Assembly: GCA_022836615.1 (NCBI GenBank)
Contig: MU405212.1
Location: forward strand, 124,001-188,000
Length of the DNA: 64,000 nucleotides
DNA from: Annulohypoxylon bovei var. microspora
Taxonomy: Eukaryota > Ascomycota > Sordariomycetes > Xylariales > Hypoxylaceae
Direction of reading: 5' to 3'
The position numbers and the translations under genes were made by a program. The first letter of the stretch is position 1, and the number at the start of each line of letters is the position of its first letter. The notes under the pieces were generated by a model. That model saw only the letters and a program-made list of their open reading frames with translations, ran no database searches and had not been told where the DNA came from. Below are positions 11,218-22,098 of this stretch, in pieces.

Positions 11218-12268
11218 ATGGCAACGATTGCAAAGACCATTGTAGCGACCGGTGCTACTTCAGGCTTGGTAGGCTGGAGTTCTAGGATAACTCTTCACTA
11301 AACAAGTGTTCTAACTTCTACATCTATAGGGGTTCGAATTAGTTAAGCAACTTCTTGCCCAGACGCAGCCATACAAATTCATCCTTGGAGCCAGAGATGC
11401 CAAGACAGCTCAAGCTGCCTTTGATGGGCTCAAGTATGACGGCAACAAACACAGCTTAACCATCTTTCCGTTAGAGCTATCGAATCTAAAGACGGTCAAG
11501 ACCTTCTCTCAGCAAGTTCTTCAGAAACTCGGACAGGATAAGATTGACTACTTGTTACTCAATGCCGCAATTGGTACCAATGCCGACCAGCCTGGCCCAT
11601 ATGGTTCTAAGTGGAGCGAGCCCTATATTGTCAACCACCTTTGTAAGAAACCATACAGCAATTCGCCAATCAGCACTAACAAGTACACTAGCTCAACATT
11701 ATCTTGTCCATTTGCTCCGAGATAAATTGGAGGCATCGCGGTCGCGCATTGTAGTTGTCTCAAGCGGGGCCGTTCGAGTGGTACGGGATCCTAGTTTGCT
11801 CGACAATGACGTCAAAGGCGCTTCAAAGACAGAGCGCAGTATTTACAGTGCCACGAAGTTCATCCAACTTCTCGGAGCTCACTGGTGGCGCCGTCAACTC
11901 CAAGGCAAATGCGACGTCGTTGCAGTCTCACCTGGTTTGATTCCCGGCACTACCCTTACTCGAAGCACTACCATGCAGTTACCTGCGAGCCATCCAGATG
12001 CCAAGACCATCCCAGAAGGTATGTTCAATACCGTTAACTCCTAGATCCCAGGAGTCATGAATGACTAACACCATCACTAGGTGCCGAAAATATTCTTCGT
12101 GCTTTTACACGGGATGATTTCCCTGCAGATCCCGACCAGATATTCTTAACAAGTTGGGGCGAATGGTGGCCTAAAGATGTTTACCAACTCAGTTTGGATA
12201 AGAACCTACAGGACAAGTGGTCACCAAGTAAGGATGAGATTGAGAAGGAAGAAGGCCTAACCGGTTAA
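11218..12268 (+). CDS. Short-chain dehydrogenase/reductase (SDR)
   Basis: Four exons, 11218-11268, 11330-11642, 11692-12018 and 12081-12268, give 292 residues. The Rossmann nucleotide-binding motif TGATSGLG is at residues 11-18, split by the first intron. The strand-4 motif LLLNAAIG, the catalytic-serine region IVVVSSGAV and the active-site YSATK follow. The C-terminal extension (SWGEWWPKDVYQLS) resembles fungal SDRs of the protochlorophyllide-reductase/retinol-dehydrogenase-like group. Substrate is unknown. It lies beside the transporter, regulator and tannase genes, so a role in oxidising or reducing aromatic or sugar compounds is an inference from context only. Confidence 0.85.
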
Positions 12269-12664
12269 GATTCGGTGTCCGAATTAATAGAGAATTCGGG
12301 AAGGAACGTTTCGGGCGGCACGGCCCCACAGTGTCGGATCCCATTCGGAATCGGACACGGCGGCGTACAGCATCTATTTGACGCGATCAAATCTTTTCTC
12401 AGCAGAGTCTATTGCATCATATGCCATAATGTGCAGCAAATGAAAATCATTACAACTTATTACAAATTTGCGGTTTATGTTCTCGGGTACGCTCTTGGCC
12501 CCTTTAAGTGTTGCTAACAAATTAAATGTCCAGTAATAGGACGTAATATATGGCTTAAATATAGTACAGTGTTCCCCTGTGGCCGAGCGCCACAATCCAC
12601 CCCTATTGTTTCACGGTCTTCCCACTGCCCTTGCTTCTTTGACCCATAGATCTTCTATCGCAAA
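12269..12664. other. Convergent 3' intergenic region
   Basis: About 400 bp between the SDR and MFS stop codons. No feature recognised beyond presumed 3' UTRs. Confidence 0.4.
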
Positions 12665-14694
12665 CTAATTCTCAGGTCGAGCCTCCGAGGATAGATTCCC
12701 AGCAGCATTCTCTACGTCAGCTGCCTGCTCGGTAGCATCTTTCTTCGATGGATCTTTCATTCCGTATTCTGTCTCTAGCTCAGTACGCAGTGGGATCTCC
12801 TTCTCGAAGAAAACTAGCAATACTGCAAGACCACCAAATGCGATAGCTACCTCAAAGACTAGCCTCAGCGCATCTCGGTACACGCTGACAATCTCCCCTT
12901 GTAATGGCTGAGGGAATGATCCCACGAAGCTCGCCGAGCCGTACTGGTATGCGCTACATCAATAAGTTAGTAACTCCGCCCTTCAATCATGCGGGTTTTT
13001 GAAAAAGGGGAAAAACTTACTCGCCGTTAGCTAGGAGATCCCGCACCCCTGGATCCGAGACCCGCGACAACAGTTCATTGATGCGGTTATTAAATATGAC
13101 TCCGGGGATTGCGACACCCCACACGTTACCAAATGTGCGTATGAAACACCAAGACGCCGTGGCAGCTGCCTGGTCTGATTCAGCCGCAGGGGCCTGGAAA
13201 GATGGCAATTGAGTGTTTAGCACCATGCCCGCGCCGAGCGCTGCTATAGACTGAAAAACAGCCCACTCCGCTTTCGAGGAATTCTCGTCTAGGTAGGCGA
13301 ACAGACCGATACCGAGGGTGAATAGTGCGAACCCGGCGACATGCAAGGGCCTGTATTTCCCCCAGCGCGAGAGAGCAACTGCCGATATAGCGGCCCCAGG
13401 GATGCCGACGAGAGACTGGGGTAGAAGCGCGACGCCGGCGTAGGATGGGCTATAGAGCTTTACGGCTTGGAAGTATACGGGCATGAAGTAGACGATCTAG
13501 AGTACCCGAGGTCAGTAATGATGTGAAACACTTTCCTCCATAAATGAAAAGATGGTTCACGACATTGAATTGCAACTAATCGGAAACCACTTACCCAATA
13601 GAGAAGAGCAGAGTTGAGAAAGGTGTTGACGCTGACGATAATCGAAGTGCGATTGTTAAACAACCGCGGCGGCATCACAGGCTCTGCCGACCATCCCCAT
13701 TTTTCATATATCGCGAAGAATCCAAAACCAAAGATACCGAGGACCAGGAGCACTAGGACGTTCCATGCACTCCATGCATATTGTACGCCGCCTACCGTCA
13801 AGGCCCATAGGATAGCAACGGTAGATGCCATGAGGATGCCGTTTCCCACCAAGTCAAGGCGCTTCAGCTTCTGCGTAAACGACATCTCCTTGTTGTAGTT
13901 AACGTGAAGGGAAAAGTATAGCATGACTAAGGCGACGCCTCCGATCGGGAGGTTCATGTAGAAGACCCATCGCCAGGTGGTTACTTGCACGATCGAACCG
14001 CCGATGAAGGGACCCAACGTGGTGCCCACGCCGTAGATGGCTAGAATTACGGCCACATAGTTACCGCGCTGTCTCAGGGGAACTAGATCAGATATGATAA
14101 TATCTGAAGATTTGTAAGTGGCTGTATATGCGATGTGTTTCTCGAAGATGACCTACCAGCAGCCATGATAATGCCTCCAGATCCGAGTCCTTGTACTGCG
14201 CGGCCAGCAATAAGCATAGCACCACTAGTAGCACCTCCACATATTCCGCTTCCGAGGGTGAAAATCGCCACGATAACGAGTGTAGTCCATCTTCGCCCGA
14301 AGACGTTACACAGCTGACCGAAAAGGGGTTGAAATGCCGCGCTATTTATCGATTTAGTCAGCTTACTCTATGACTCTTGTGCGGAGAAAGTCTCTTACCT
14401 GCAAACGAAGAACGCGTTCGTGATCCAGATGTAATTCGCGCCAAGCCCTAATTCGGAGACGATGATAGGTGCGGAGGTAGTTACGACAGTGTTCTCGAAG
14501 GCCCCCAAAAGATTCGTGACGCCAAGACCGATGATGATGGCCCAGAAGCGGAAACCTCGCTGGAAGTCAGCTGGCTGTTTAGTTTCTTCTACGCTATTAT
14601 CCAAGCTCATTTCGCGTTTTTCGTCAACGGGGCCGGACTGCGAATGATGTGAACTATGGTCTAAAGGGCCTCCGGAAGGTTGGTCTGCGGCCAT
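12665..14694 (-). CDS. MFS transporter, 14-TM DHA2 drug/proton antiporter type
   Basis: Five exons, 14399-14694, 14157-14341, 13595-14082, 13021-13496 and 12665-12953, give 577 residues with many hydrophobic helices. Motif A GQLCNVFGRRW lies after helix 2, and the antiporter motif C region reads AIYGVGTTLGPFIGG. The N-terminal ~45 residues are hydrophilic (cytosolic), as is the acidic C-terminus. Such proteins export drugs, mycotoxins or metabolites from fungal plasma membranes. The frame can be extended upstream only with a GTG; ATG 14692-14694 is the start. The gene is followed on the same strand by the Zn2Cys6 regulator, whose target it may be. Substrate cannot be read from sequence. Confidence 0.92.
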
Positions 14695-15202
14695 GGTGAT
14701 GGTGTAACGAATTGTAGACACAATGAATTGGACGGGTCAGTTTGGGTGACGTTCTTCTCCTAGTTAGCAGATGTGTCTACATCTATGTCCTTTATATAAA
14801 TGTATTTGATCTTCTCTTGTTGAAAACGGCACTCGATTCGGAGTCGGATGTCCTTTCGGTATCGGTATAGAATTACCCTTTTTGGATGCGCCTCGCAGGG
14901 ATCGGACATGACGATTGGTTGGTTTGATGAAGAGTTGATGGTAACAACATTCAAATTTGATTCGAGTACCAACCTCGGGGAGTTTGGAATAAAGGTAATT
15001 GATGTAAACTCACGTTGCACTATAAATGATATGAACTATTTCATAGTCCATCAAAGTTATTCCGCATAATTTGATATTTGAGTCTAATCTCTATGATAAC
15101 TGTGGACCCATCGCCGAACGCCTTCGTGACCTTTGCGTTTTACTGACCAAGCCATATTGCCATCATTAAATGCTTTTCATGCTACGCCTTGCGTTACATG
15201 TC
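14695..15202. other. Intergenic, MFS promoter / Zn2Cys6 gene 3' end
   Basis: About 500 bp. AT-rich, no convincing ORF. Presumed promoter of the MFS gene. Confidence 0.4.
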
Positions 15203-16718
15203 TTAGGGTGTAATCTTTTCTCGGAGCAGCTGCTTCGTCATGTCGAGATACATGCGCAGTGCCTTGGCGCCCCCTTTTCCGTATTGGGGTTGGTACACGA
15301 GCTCCTCCTTCGACATCATCATCTTAAGGGTCTTATCAATCTCCTCATCACTTAGCAAGCCGTCGTTTTCGGCTCCGCGTAAACCAACTCGAAACTGCCG
15401 GGGTACACCAAGCAGACCCTCCATCCTCTCGAACAGATTATTGACAACTTCGATAAACATCATGGCTTGAAGACTACCAGAATCTATAGATATGTCAGTT
15501 TTAGTGTTTCATGTAGTTCTGTGATATTCGTCGTATATTAGGTAAGTAAAAATGAGGTCATAGAGACATACGAAGGGGTAATTTGCCAAAATCGATTCCA
15601 GGAATGGCGCATAGAGAAGGCTTGTCGCTTTTAGAAATCTCTCTAAGGCATTCATACGTATGCGCAAAAATGATTAAGAAGAGTCGTGTGACGTGTATAT
15701 AAGACGTGAGAATAAGCAGCAGCGTTGTAGCATCCAAAGTGGTTGCGGGCTCATTGGCTGATGTAAGCATAGGGGGTGTGCTTGCGGCCGCCAGGCTATA
15801 AACTTGAAGATTCGGGAAGCTGTCCCCTGATGTTGCTGAAATGTTTCCGTTGCCATTAGATTCCAACCCCTGAGATCTTGGAGAAGGCCCTTCTGATGAT
15901 GAAGAGGTTGTTGGTCGCCGAGTCGCCCCTAAAAGGGCGCGTAGAATATCTATAAACTCGCGCGTCCCGTCCGTTATACTGTGAATCGGGGTCGCGGAAT
16001 AATCGTTGCATGGCGAAACGAGGAACTCTAGAGTCACCTTAGGAGACCCTTGTCCGATGCGGCCTAATATTGTAGCTAGATTCAGGTTCATCTTAGAAAG
16101 CCGTTGGACATGAACTTCTCCGGGAATTGAGCTGCCGAGTTGATCATTCTGATCTTGGGTGGCGATGACGCCGTCTGGGGAAAATGGTACAACATTATCC
16201 CAATGATTCATATGGCATTCAGAGCGTAATGTGCCTTCTGGGGAATGATTAGATTGGGGTATAGGTGAGCTGACTACTCGGGAACCATCATCCGTAGGCC
16301 TGATGACCTTATTCGTTGCGGTATCGAAGAAGGAGAAATTTCCATCGAGAGCATCGCTAGACATCAATCCATACATAGAAGGGCCCCACGACCCGTTTTC
16401 TTCCGAGGAGAAAATCCCCTGGCTTAGGGTATTATCGGAATTCCCAACAGGATAAGTAGAGAGAAAGCTATTGATTCCCTGGTCAGAGTTAGGAATTAGG
16501 TCGGACTGTTGCTGGCCATCATGTCGTGGCCGTTTACGCGACACGTTCCCAGTACCATCTCCTGAAGCGTTACGAAAGCGGAAGGTAGCGGTGGTAAGAC
16601 ATTCAGCATTTGCTCGTGTACATCGATTGCAGCGTTCTTCTCCTGGATCTCTCAAGCATCTTAGCTTTTGACCCTTGCACCGGTCACAAGCGGATCGACG
16701 CGACGGTAGGCTAGACAT
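15203..16718 (-). CDS. Zn2Cys6 binuclear cluster transcription factor
   Basis: Two exons, 15572-16718 and 15203-15483, give 475 residues. The DNA-binding cluster is complete: ACDRCKGQKLRC, then EERCNRCTRANAEC, so all six cysteines are present within residues ~9-40. A basic stretch (SRKRPRH) follows. The rest is Ser/Asn-rich with a C-terminal region (LILTSYIHVTRLFLIIFAH, then LRMYLDMTKQLL) that resembles short AflR-type regulators rather than the long fungal-specific middle-homology factors; this is a weak assignment. The first ATG is 16716-16718; upstream extension uses TTG only. It is divergent from the tannase across 914 bp and lies head-to-tail with the MFS gene, so it is the obvious candidate local regulator. 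Confidence 0.9.
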
Positions 16719-16795
16719 ACCCGTCTGCTCTCGCAGCGTGTGAATTAGAAGTCTCTTTTCGGTACAGCAAATCAAGATGCTAGCGTCGCCTCAAG

Positions 16796-16821
16796 TGAGT
16801 CACTAAGCGTCAAGTGAGTCA
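16796..16821. promoter_or_regulatory. Duplicated TGAGTCA pair, regulator side
   Basis: TGAGTCA at 16796-16802 and 16815-16821, inside a 19-bp tandem duplication about 80-100 bp upstream of the Zn2Cys6 factor's ATG. Confidence 0.65.
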
Positions 16822-17374
16822 CTAACTGTCTTCTGGGTTTGCGTTGTTTCACTGAGGTACTTAAAGTAAGGCTACAAGGTCGATATATTAGGTAAAAATC
16901 GGGATCGTCGTAAGCTGCCAGATTTGTGCGGCACAGGCTGTGGCGCACAACTGCGAGACATGATGGCTCCCCCCGCATAAGGCTGGGTTATTAATAGTTC
17001 ATTTATGCTTAAATTATGTTTACTTAAGGTAGTTATCCTTAATATGATACTATTTTACGCAATCGTTGTGTTGAAAGAAACAGCCGGCTCTATCGTCTTC
17101 GAAGGAGCGGCATAGAGCGTAGGTATATTTTTGGGGGAATAAATTGAAAAATAATCCCCCAAAGCTCCAGTTTCTCAGCAATTAAGTAGCGGCAGCGTCG
17201 CAGAATTTACAAGGGTTTAGAGCCGATCAGGCATCCCCGCAGCCCCGGTGAGATTTGGCTTGCTTATGGCGCCCTAAAGCTGGCCAGTGAACTTGGCTTT
17301 CCAATCAATTATATCCGGATGATGGGAGATAGTAAAGAAACCCGACGACGGAGTTAGCGGATTCTTTATTGTCA

Positions 17375-17389
17375 TCCGCCTTCGTCGGA
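17375..17389. promoter_or_regulatory. TCCG-N7-CGGA palindrome, candidate Zn2Cys6 site
   Basis: TCCGCCTTCGTCGGA is an inverted CCG/CGG repeat with a 7-bp spacer, located between the regulator and the tannase. Candidate binding site for a Zn2Cys6 dimer, possibly the neighbouring one. Confidence 0.4.
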
Positions 17390-17460
17390 TTGCTCAAATA
17401 GGGCTGATGAGAATGCTGTAGGTAGATGTTACACCGCATAGTTATACTACTACAGCAAAA

Positions 17461-17491
17461 TGAGTCAATGGCGAAAGATGGTGCTGAGTCA
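17461..17491. promoter_or_regulatory. Duplicated TGAGTCA pair, tannase side
   Basis: TGAGTCA at 17461-17467 and 17485-17491 within an imperfect 24-bp tandem repeat, about 60-90 bp upstream of the tannase TATA-like box. Confidence 0.65.
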
Positions 17492-17547
17492 ATAGCAAAG
17501 AGCGATGCTCAGGGGTAAAGATGGTCTGATTTTAACAGTTGGAACAG

Positions 17548-17555
17548 TATTTAAA
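17548..17555 (+). promoter_or_regulatory. TATA-like box of the tannase gene
   Basis: TATTTAAA lies 78 bp before the tannase ATG. It leaves room for a ~50-nt leader and so argues against a missed upstream exon encoding a signal peptide. Confidence 0.45.
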
Positions 17556-17632
17556 GGCCCTTGGAGGGTTGAAGTTTCGGTCAAGAAGCTATCTATTCAC
17601 GGTCACGATTTCGAAACCAAACCTCCTTCATT

Positions 17633-19292
17633 ATGTGTAGCCCTTCTATGATACCATACCCAGACTTGCCAGGGGCACAATTCACTTCACTTAGTGCCCT
17701 GTTGGTGTCTAACGTTACTGTTCAAATACCCGAAAGTGCTTATGTCAACAACGGAGCTCTTGACGTCCAAGGGGTCAGCTATTGTCATGTGACAACTACC
17801 TACACCCACACTGGGACGGCCGACAATGTTACCGTGGATACGTTTCTTCCAACAGAAGGTTGGAATGGAAGAATGCAAGGCATCGGCGGTGGAGGGTGGT
17901 TCGCCGGTGGTCTTCAGTTTTCGTTAGCCGCGTACTCCATGCTTGGAGCGGTGGCCGAGGGATACTCCGCTGTAACCACCGATGCTGGCCACGCGTCATC
18001 GAACCCTGAAGACTGGGTTCTAAAAAGCCCTGGACATGTCAACTATCACTTACTGGAAAATTTCGCTTCTACATCGCTCAATGAAGTGTCTATCATTGGG
18101 AAGGCAATCACGGAAAGTTACTTCGGCAAACCACCACATCACTCCTATTGGAACGGCTGCTCTCAGGGCGGGCGACAGGGCATGAAGCTTGCGGAGAAAT
18201 ATCCTACGGCATTCGATGGCATAGCTGCTTCAGCTCCCGCGTGGGACCTTAGTGGGCTGACAGTGGCTAATCTCTGGCCCCATATCGTGATGAAAACGAT
18301 AGGCCAATACTCGAAAAACTGCGAGCTTGTTGCTATCACTGAAGCTGCGATTGAGTATTGTAAAGCTACCGATGGATTGGTTGACGGGATGATTCTCGAC
18401 CCGGATGCCTGCAATTTCGATCCCTATTCTGTTGTCGGCAAGCTTATCAGCTGTAACGATACAGGTACACCCGAAACCGTCCCTATCTCGAAGGCTGCAG
18501 CTGAAGTTGCGAATGCAACCTGGACCGGGGCTCAAAAGCTGGATGGTTCGCCCCTCTGGTGGGGACTTAAGAAAGGAGCGAGGCTAGTTGGACAGGATGA
18601 GAGCTTCATCGTCATTGAGAGTCTTGCGACGACTATCTGCTCTCAGAATGGGACTTGCATAGGAAAGCCGATAGAACTCGTCGATCAATGGATACGACTC
18701 CTTATGAAGAAGGATCCCAGTTTTGATGTTTCGACTATAACAGCTGCCGAATTCGAACAGATTTTTCAAGCTTCAAAAGAGGAGTATGGGCCAATGTGTG
18801 ATGTCGAACCTAACCTCGATGGATTTCGAGAGGCAGGAGGCAAGATGTTAACGTACCATGGCTTGGTAAGTACGAAATCCCATCATGGATGTTGCCTCTA
18901 GAGCTAAGAAGTGATTATAGGCCGATTCTCTCGTTCCTCCGAACTCCACGACGAATTTCTACGACCGTATCACATCCAAAGATAAGCAGGTCCATGACTA
19001 TTATCGCGTCTTCGAAGCGCCAGGACTTTCTCACTGCTACTCTGGTTCCGGAGGATATTATCCTGCTGGGCTTTTTAAGGCGCTAGTCTCATGGGTTGAG
19101 TCTGGCATTGTCCCTGACAAGCTTCTTGCATCAGCTCCTCTGCAGAATGGAACCGTGCATAATGGTGTTCTGTGCCCTTATCCCCGAAAAGTACGTTATA
19201 ACAAATTGGGTTTGGGTGCGATGGTGGATGATTTCTCCACCCCGGCTCAGGTGAAGATGATCGGCCAACCCGCCAATTCATTTTGCGCATGA
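17633..19292 (+). CDS. Tannase / feruloyl esterase family serine esterase
   Basis: Two exons, 17633-18865 and 18921-19292, give 534 residues. The family CS-D-HC catalytic arrangement is complete: GCSQGGRQG (nucleophile Ser next to Cys), YHGLAD (Asp, split exactly by the intron) and LSHCYSG (His next to Cys, expected disulfide to the first Cys). The glycine-rich GGGGWFAGG block is also typical. These enzymes hydrolyse ester bonds of tannins, feruloyl- or chlorogenic-type esters and are normally secreted. Here the protein starts MCSPSMIPYPDLPGAQ, at what is usually the mature N-terminus, with no signal peptide. The start is the first ATG after a TATA-like box. Either it acts inside the cell or an upstream exon was missed. 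Confidence 0.92.
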
Positions 19293-19681
19293 TGGTTTGG
19301 ACGGCGCATTTTCCGACAGCCTGGAGGGGCACGCTATAAGTTACAGGGCATACAACGCTATAGTCCACTATAGCCACAGTAAGCTACAGCGCATACTCCC
19401 CTGGAAATAAAATACCTAGCATTACGTGACCACCTTTCTTAAGAGTTGGGTTCTATTGCGACGAGTAGCTTGTGGTTGATTGAACAGGTTGCCAAAACGT
19501 GTCGGACGGTGCTAACAACTGTAAGGGAAGTTTTCTTAGGTGAAACCTATGCTGAAAACAAGGCTCTTTCTATACGGATTGGCCTGATTCGAATGTTAAT
19601 CAATATATACAAGATCTAGTTACAATATTTTAGCCATATATACTCAGTCCTCGATTGTCTCTCCCTATTTTCTCGCTATTC
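19293..19681. other. Convergent 3' intergenic region
   Basis: About 390 bp between the tannase and GH88/105-like stop codons. No feature recognised. Confidence 0.4.
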
Positions 19682-20848
19682 CTAATTACTTTTCGAGGAA
19701 CCCGAAGTAAAGTCTCGATACGCTGAAAACATCAGAACGGCGAAACTCTGAGCTTCCGGAGATTCAGTGGCCGGCGTCTTGTCGTTCCAGTTCAGGGGGT
19801 TGATCACGGGAGACAGAAGACCATCGCTGTTTATCTTTCCAACGATCACCTTCCTCTTGCTGTCTGCCCACGACGTGTAGCTGTGTCCGAAATCAGCAGG
19901 TTCAAGCTGCGCCATGCGATACGCGGTAGCCGTCAGGAGCGTGGTGCCCGAAAGCTCGCCAAACCAAGCAGTGTTGTTGAGGTAGTTACGTAGGAGCGGC
20001 TCGTTGGGTTCGGCGTTGTCGCGTGCTATCGCGCCGTCTAGTATAGCTTTGATTATGCCCTTGATTTCTGATAGCCCCGATTTTATCTTCCCGTCACTTG
20101 CGAAATGAGACTTCTTCGCCGTCGCGTAAACGCGGCTCATCCCGGCGGCAGCCCAAGCATTTCCTGTGCTCCAGATACCCAGGTCCTGGCTCTGCGGGCC
20201 GATGATGTGGTGCCAAAGTCCGCCCGCGCTTTTAGCACTCGCGGGAACACCTAGCACGTCTCGATACAGACCGCACTGCTGGATGGCGGTACTCAATAGG
20301 TCCAAGTTGTTCGATTGGATGGCCCAATACGCTAGAGTCGGTGGCGCCATGTAAACGAAATCGGCCCACAGTTCAGCTACCGACTCTCGGTGGCTAATTG
20401 CGCCATTGGAGTATCTCGGGACCGCGGTGAGTAGGTGCTGAACTTGGCGTTCTGCTGCTGAAAGGTAGTCGGGCTGGGTCTGGCCAATGAGGATGGCGGA
20501 GACACCGAGAGAGGCCGGATCACCAGCAGCACCTGCCAGGAGATTAGTTTAATCATGTTTATGCAGATTTAATCGAAAGATTGCAGTTCCGAAGGAAAGC
20601 TACATACCATCCCCGTCGACAAGTGTATCACCGCTGGTCGAAATCTGAGGCTTCACATATGATAACGAACGAGTGTTGGCTACCTGTAAAACTGGTATCT
20701 TGCCATCTGGAAACGCATTGCTACCAAAAACGGAAGAGCTCGGTGTGTACCACTCGAGCAAAGCCTCTGCAAAGGTGCCATACTCCCAACTATGGGTGGC
20801 AAGACGCTGCCCCTGGGTGATGACGCTGTTTATGAGATCGGCAGACAT
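19682..20848 (-). CDS. GH88/GH105-like six-hairpin glycosidase
   Basis: Two exons, 20608-20848 and 19682-20532, give 363 residues, the size of bacterial YteR-type unsaturated rhamnogalacturonyl hydrolases. The block GLWHHIIGPQSQDLGIWSTG followed by NAWAAAGM matches the family's 'GLW.H...W..GNGW...G' active-site region; DFVYMAPPTLAYWA fits the conserved 'D.lyM..P.La' helix. Family enzymes remove unsaturated uronic acids from pectin or glycosaminoglycan oligosaccharides after lyase action. No signal peptide is visible, as expected for an intracellular end-stage enzyme. The tail-to-tail neighbour is the tannase. Exact family and substrate are uncertain. Confidence 0.65.
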
Positions 20849-22098
20849 GGTTATCTTCTCGCTTGTTCTGTAATAGAATAATTGGTATTGAAACGGCGTT
20901 GAGATCGTTATATAAACGCCACCAGGCTTGGAAAAAGCACTTGGTATGAGCGGTGGCGTGCGGGGATCGGTTCGCTGTCGGGAATCGCAATATGACACTG
21001 TCTTTAGCGATGGAAGAGCGCTACTATTTAAGCTGAAGATAAGATTGAGATCACTATTCCCAAATAGATTCTAGACATATTTAGGGGCTCAAATTCCATC
21101 CACATTGACGCTATTTATATCTATTACATCCACTTCGACATGACCCGCGACCACATAGCACATTGCTGACGCCATTTCCCAAGTCTAACACAAGCCTCAT
21201 TTTAATCAGCCCTCCAAATCAAGCTGACTATTAAGTCGAATTGGAGACTTCTTCTCAAACGAATGCGGTCAATTCGCTTCTTGTGGACTAATGCAGATAT
21301 TTGAATCAGCTTAGGATAATTTGGATCTGTTCGAACTCATCGGTATCCCCATTAGCAATTCGAGAGCTCTCTAGACACACATAATATGGAAAAGCCTCAT
21401 TGATCCGCTGGCAGATCACACGAAGATGATCAAAATTCTTTAACTAACCTCATGGTCTCAGGTCTGCTCATAGACCTTGAGATATCACCCTGTTCTGTTG
21501 TCCTCCGTTTTATTGGTGTGCTTCTTTCTTAGACATTCTACATGGGTACCCAAAGGCTAACATGTTCCCGTGTGACGCTTTATAGTGCGACATCTCAAGG
21601 ACCAAAGGACACAGCATAAACAACACGATCGTCGCTCTTCGAACCTACAACATCCATGCGTGTAACCCATAATCCTTGTCAAATAGTCCCGTATTCTATT
21701 TGTGGTTCCTTGATATAATCAGCATTCTCGTCCTCAGGACAGCGCATCGTTTTGCGAGCTTTCATGAACCGAGCATTCATCGACATCGGGACATAGGCAG
21801 ATGCTCGTAGATTGTAAGCGGACTCAGCACGGTGACATAAGCTAAGGTAGGTTTCATAGAAATCACTTCTGCTTGGGATCATCTTACCTACATGTTTTCT
21901 AACTATAATCCTTGGCTAATAACTTCCTGCGTAGTTATTTTATTCAACAAAGAGCCAGTCACGAAGGTTGAAAGAGTAGTAGTAGGTATGAATTTAGAAT
22001 GTTCAACGTAATCAATCTATCAAGGTCGCTAATCAAAGAAACTCCTAGCTCCCAATCCAATGCCAGCCTTAACTTCGTACCCTAATAACCCAAAAAAT
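20849..22098. other. AT-rich intergenic region, 1.25 kb
   Basis: Lies upstream of the GH88/105-like gene and downstream of the copper ATPase. A 67-codon frame at 21679-21882 (-) has an ATG but no recognisable product. Nothing else seen. Confidence 0.35.

Larger units (their letters stand above)
16719..17632. promoter_or_regulatory. Divergent promoter, Zn2Cys6 factor / tannase
   Basis: 914 bp between start codons. It holds two tandemly duplicated blocks, each carrying two TGAGTCA sites, one block close to each gene. It also has a CCG-N7-CGG inverted triplet and a TATA-like box in front of the tannase. TGAGTCA is the Gcn4/CPC1 bZIP core; CGG inverted repeats are the class of site bound by Zn2Cys6 dimers. 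Both assignments are by motif only. Confidence 0.6.

Noticed and set aside
21679..21882. 67-codon frame on the minus strand
   Set aside because: No homology or context; within expectation for random DNA.
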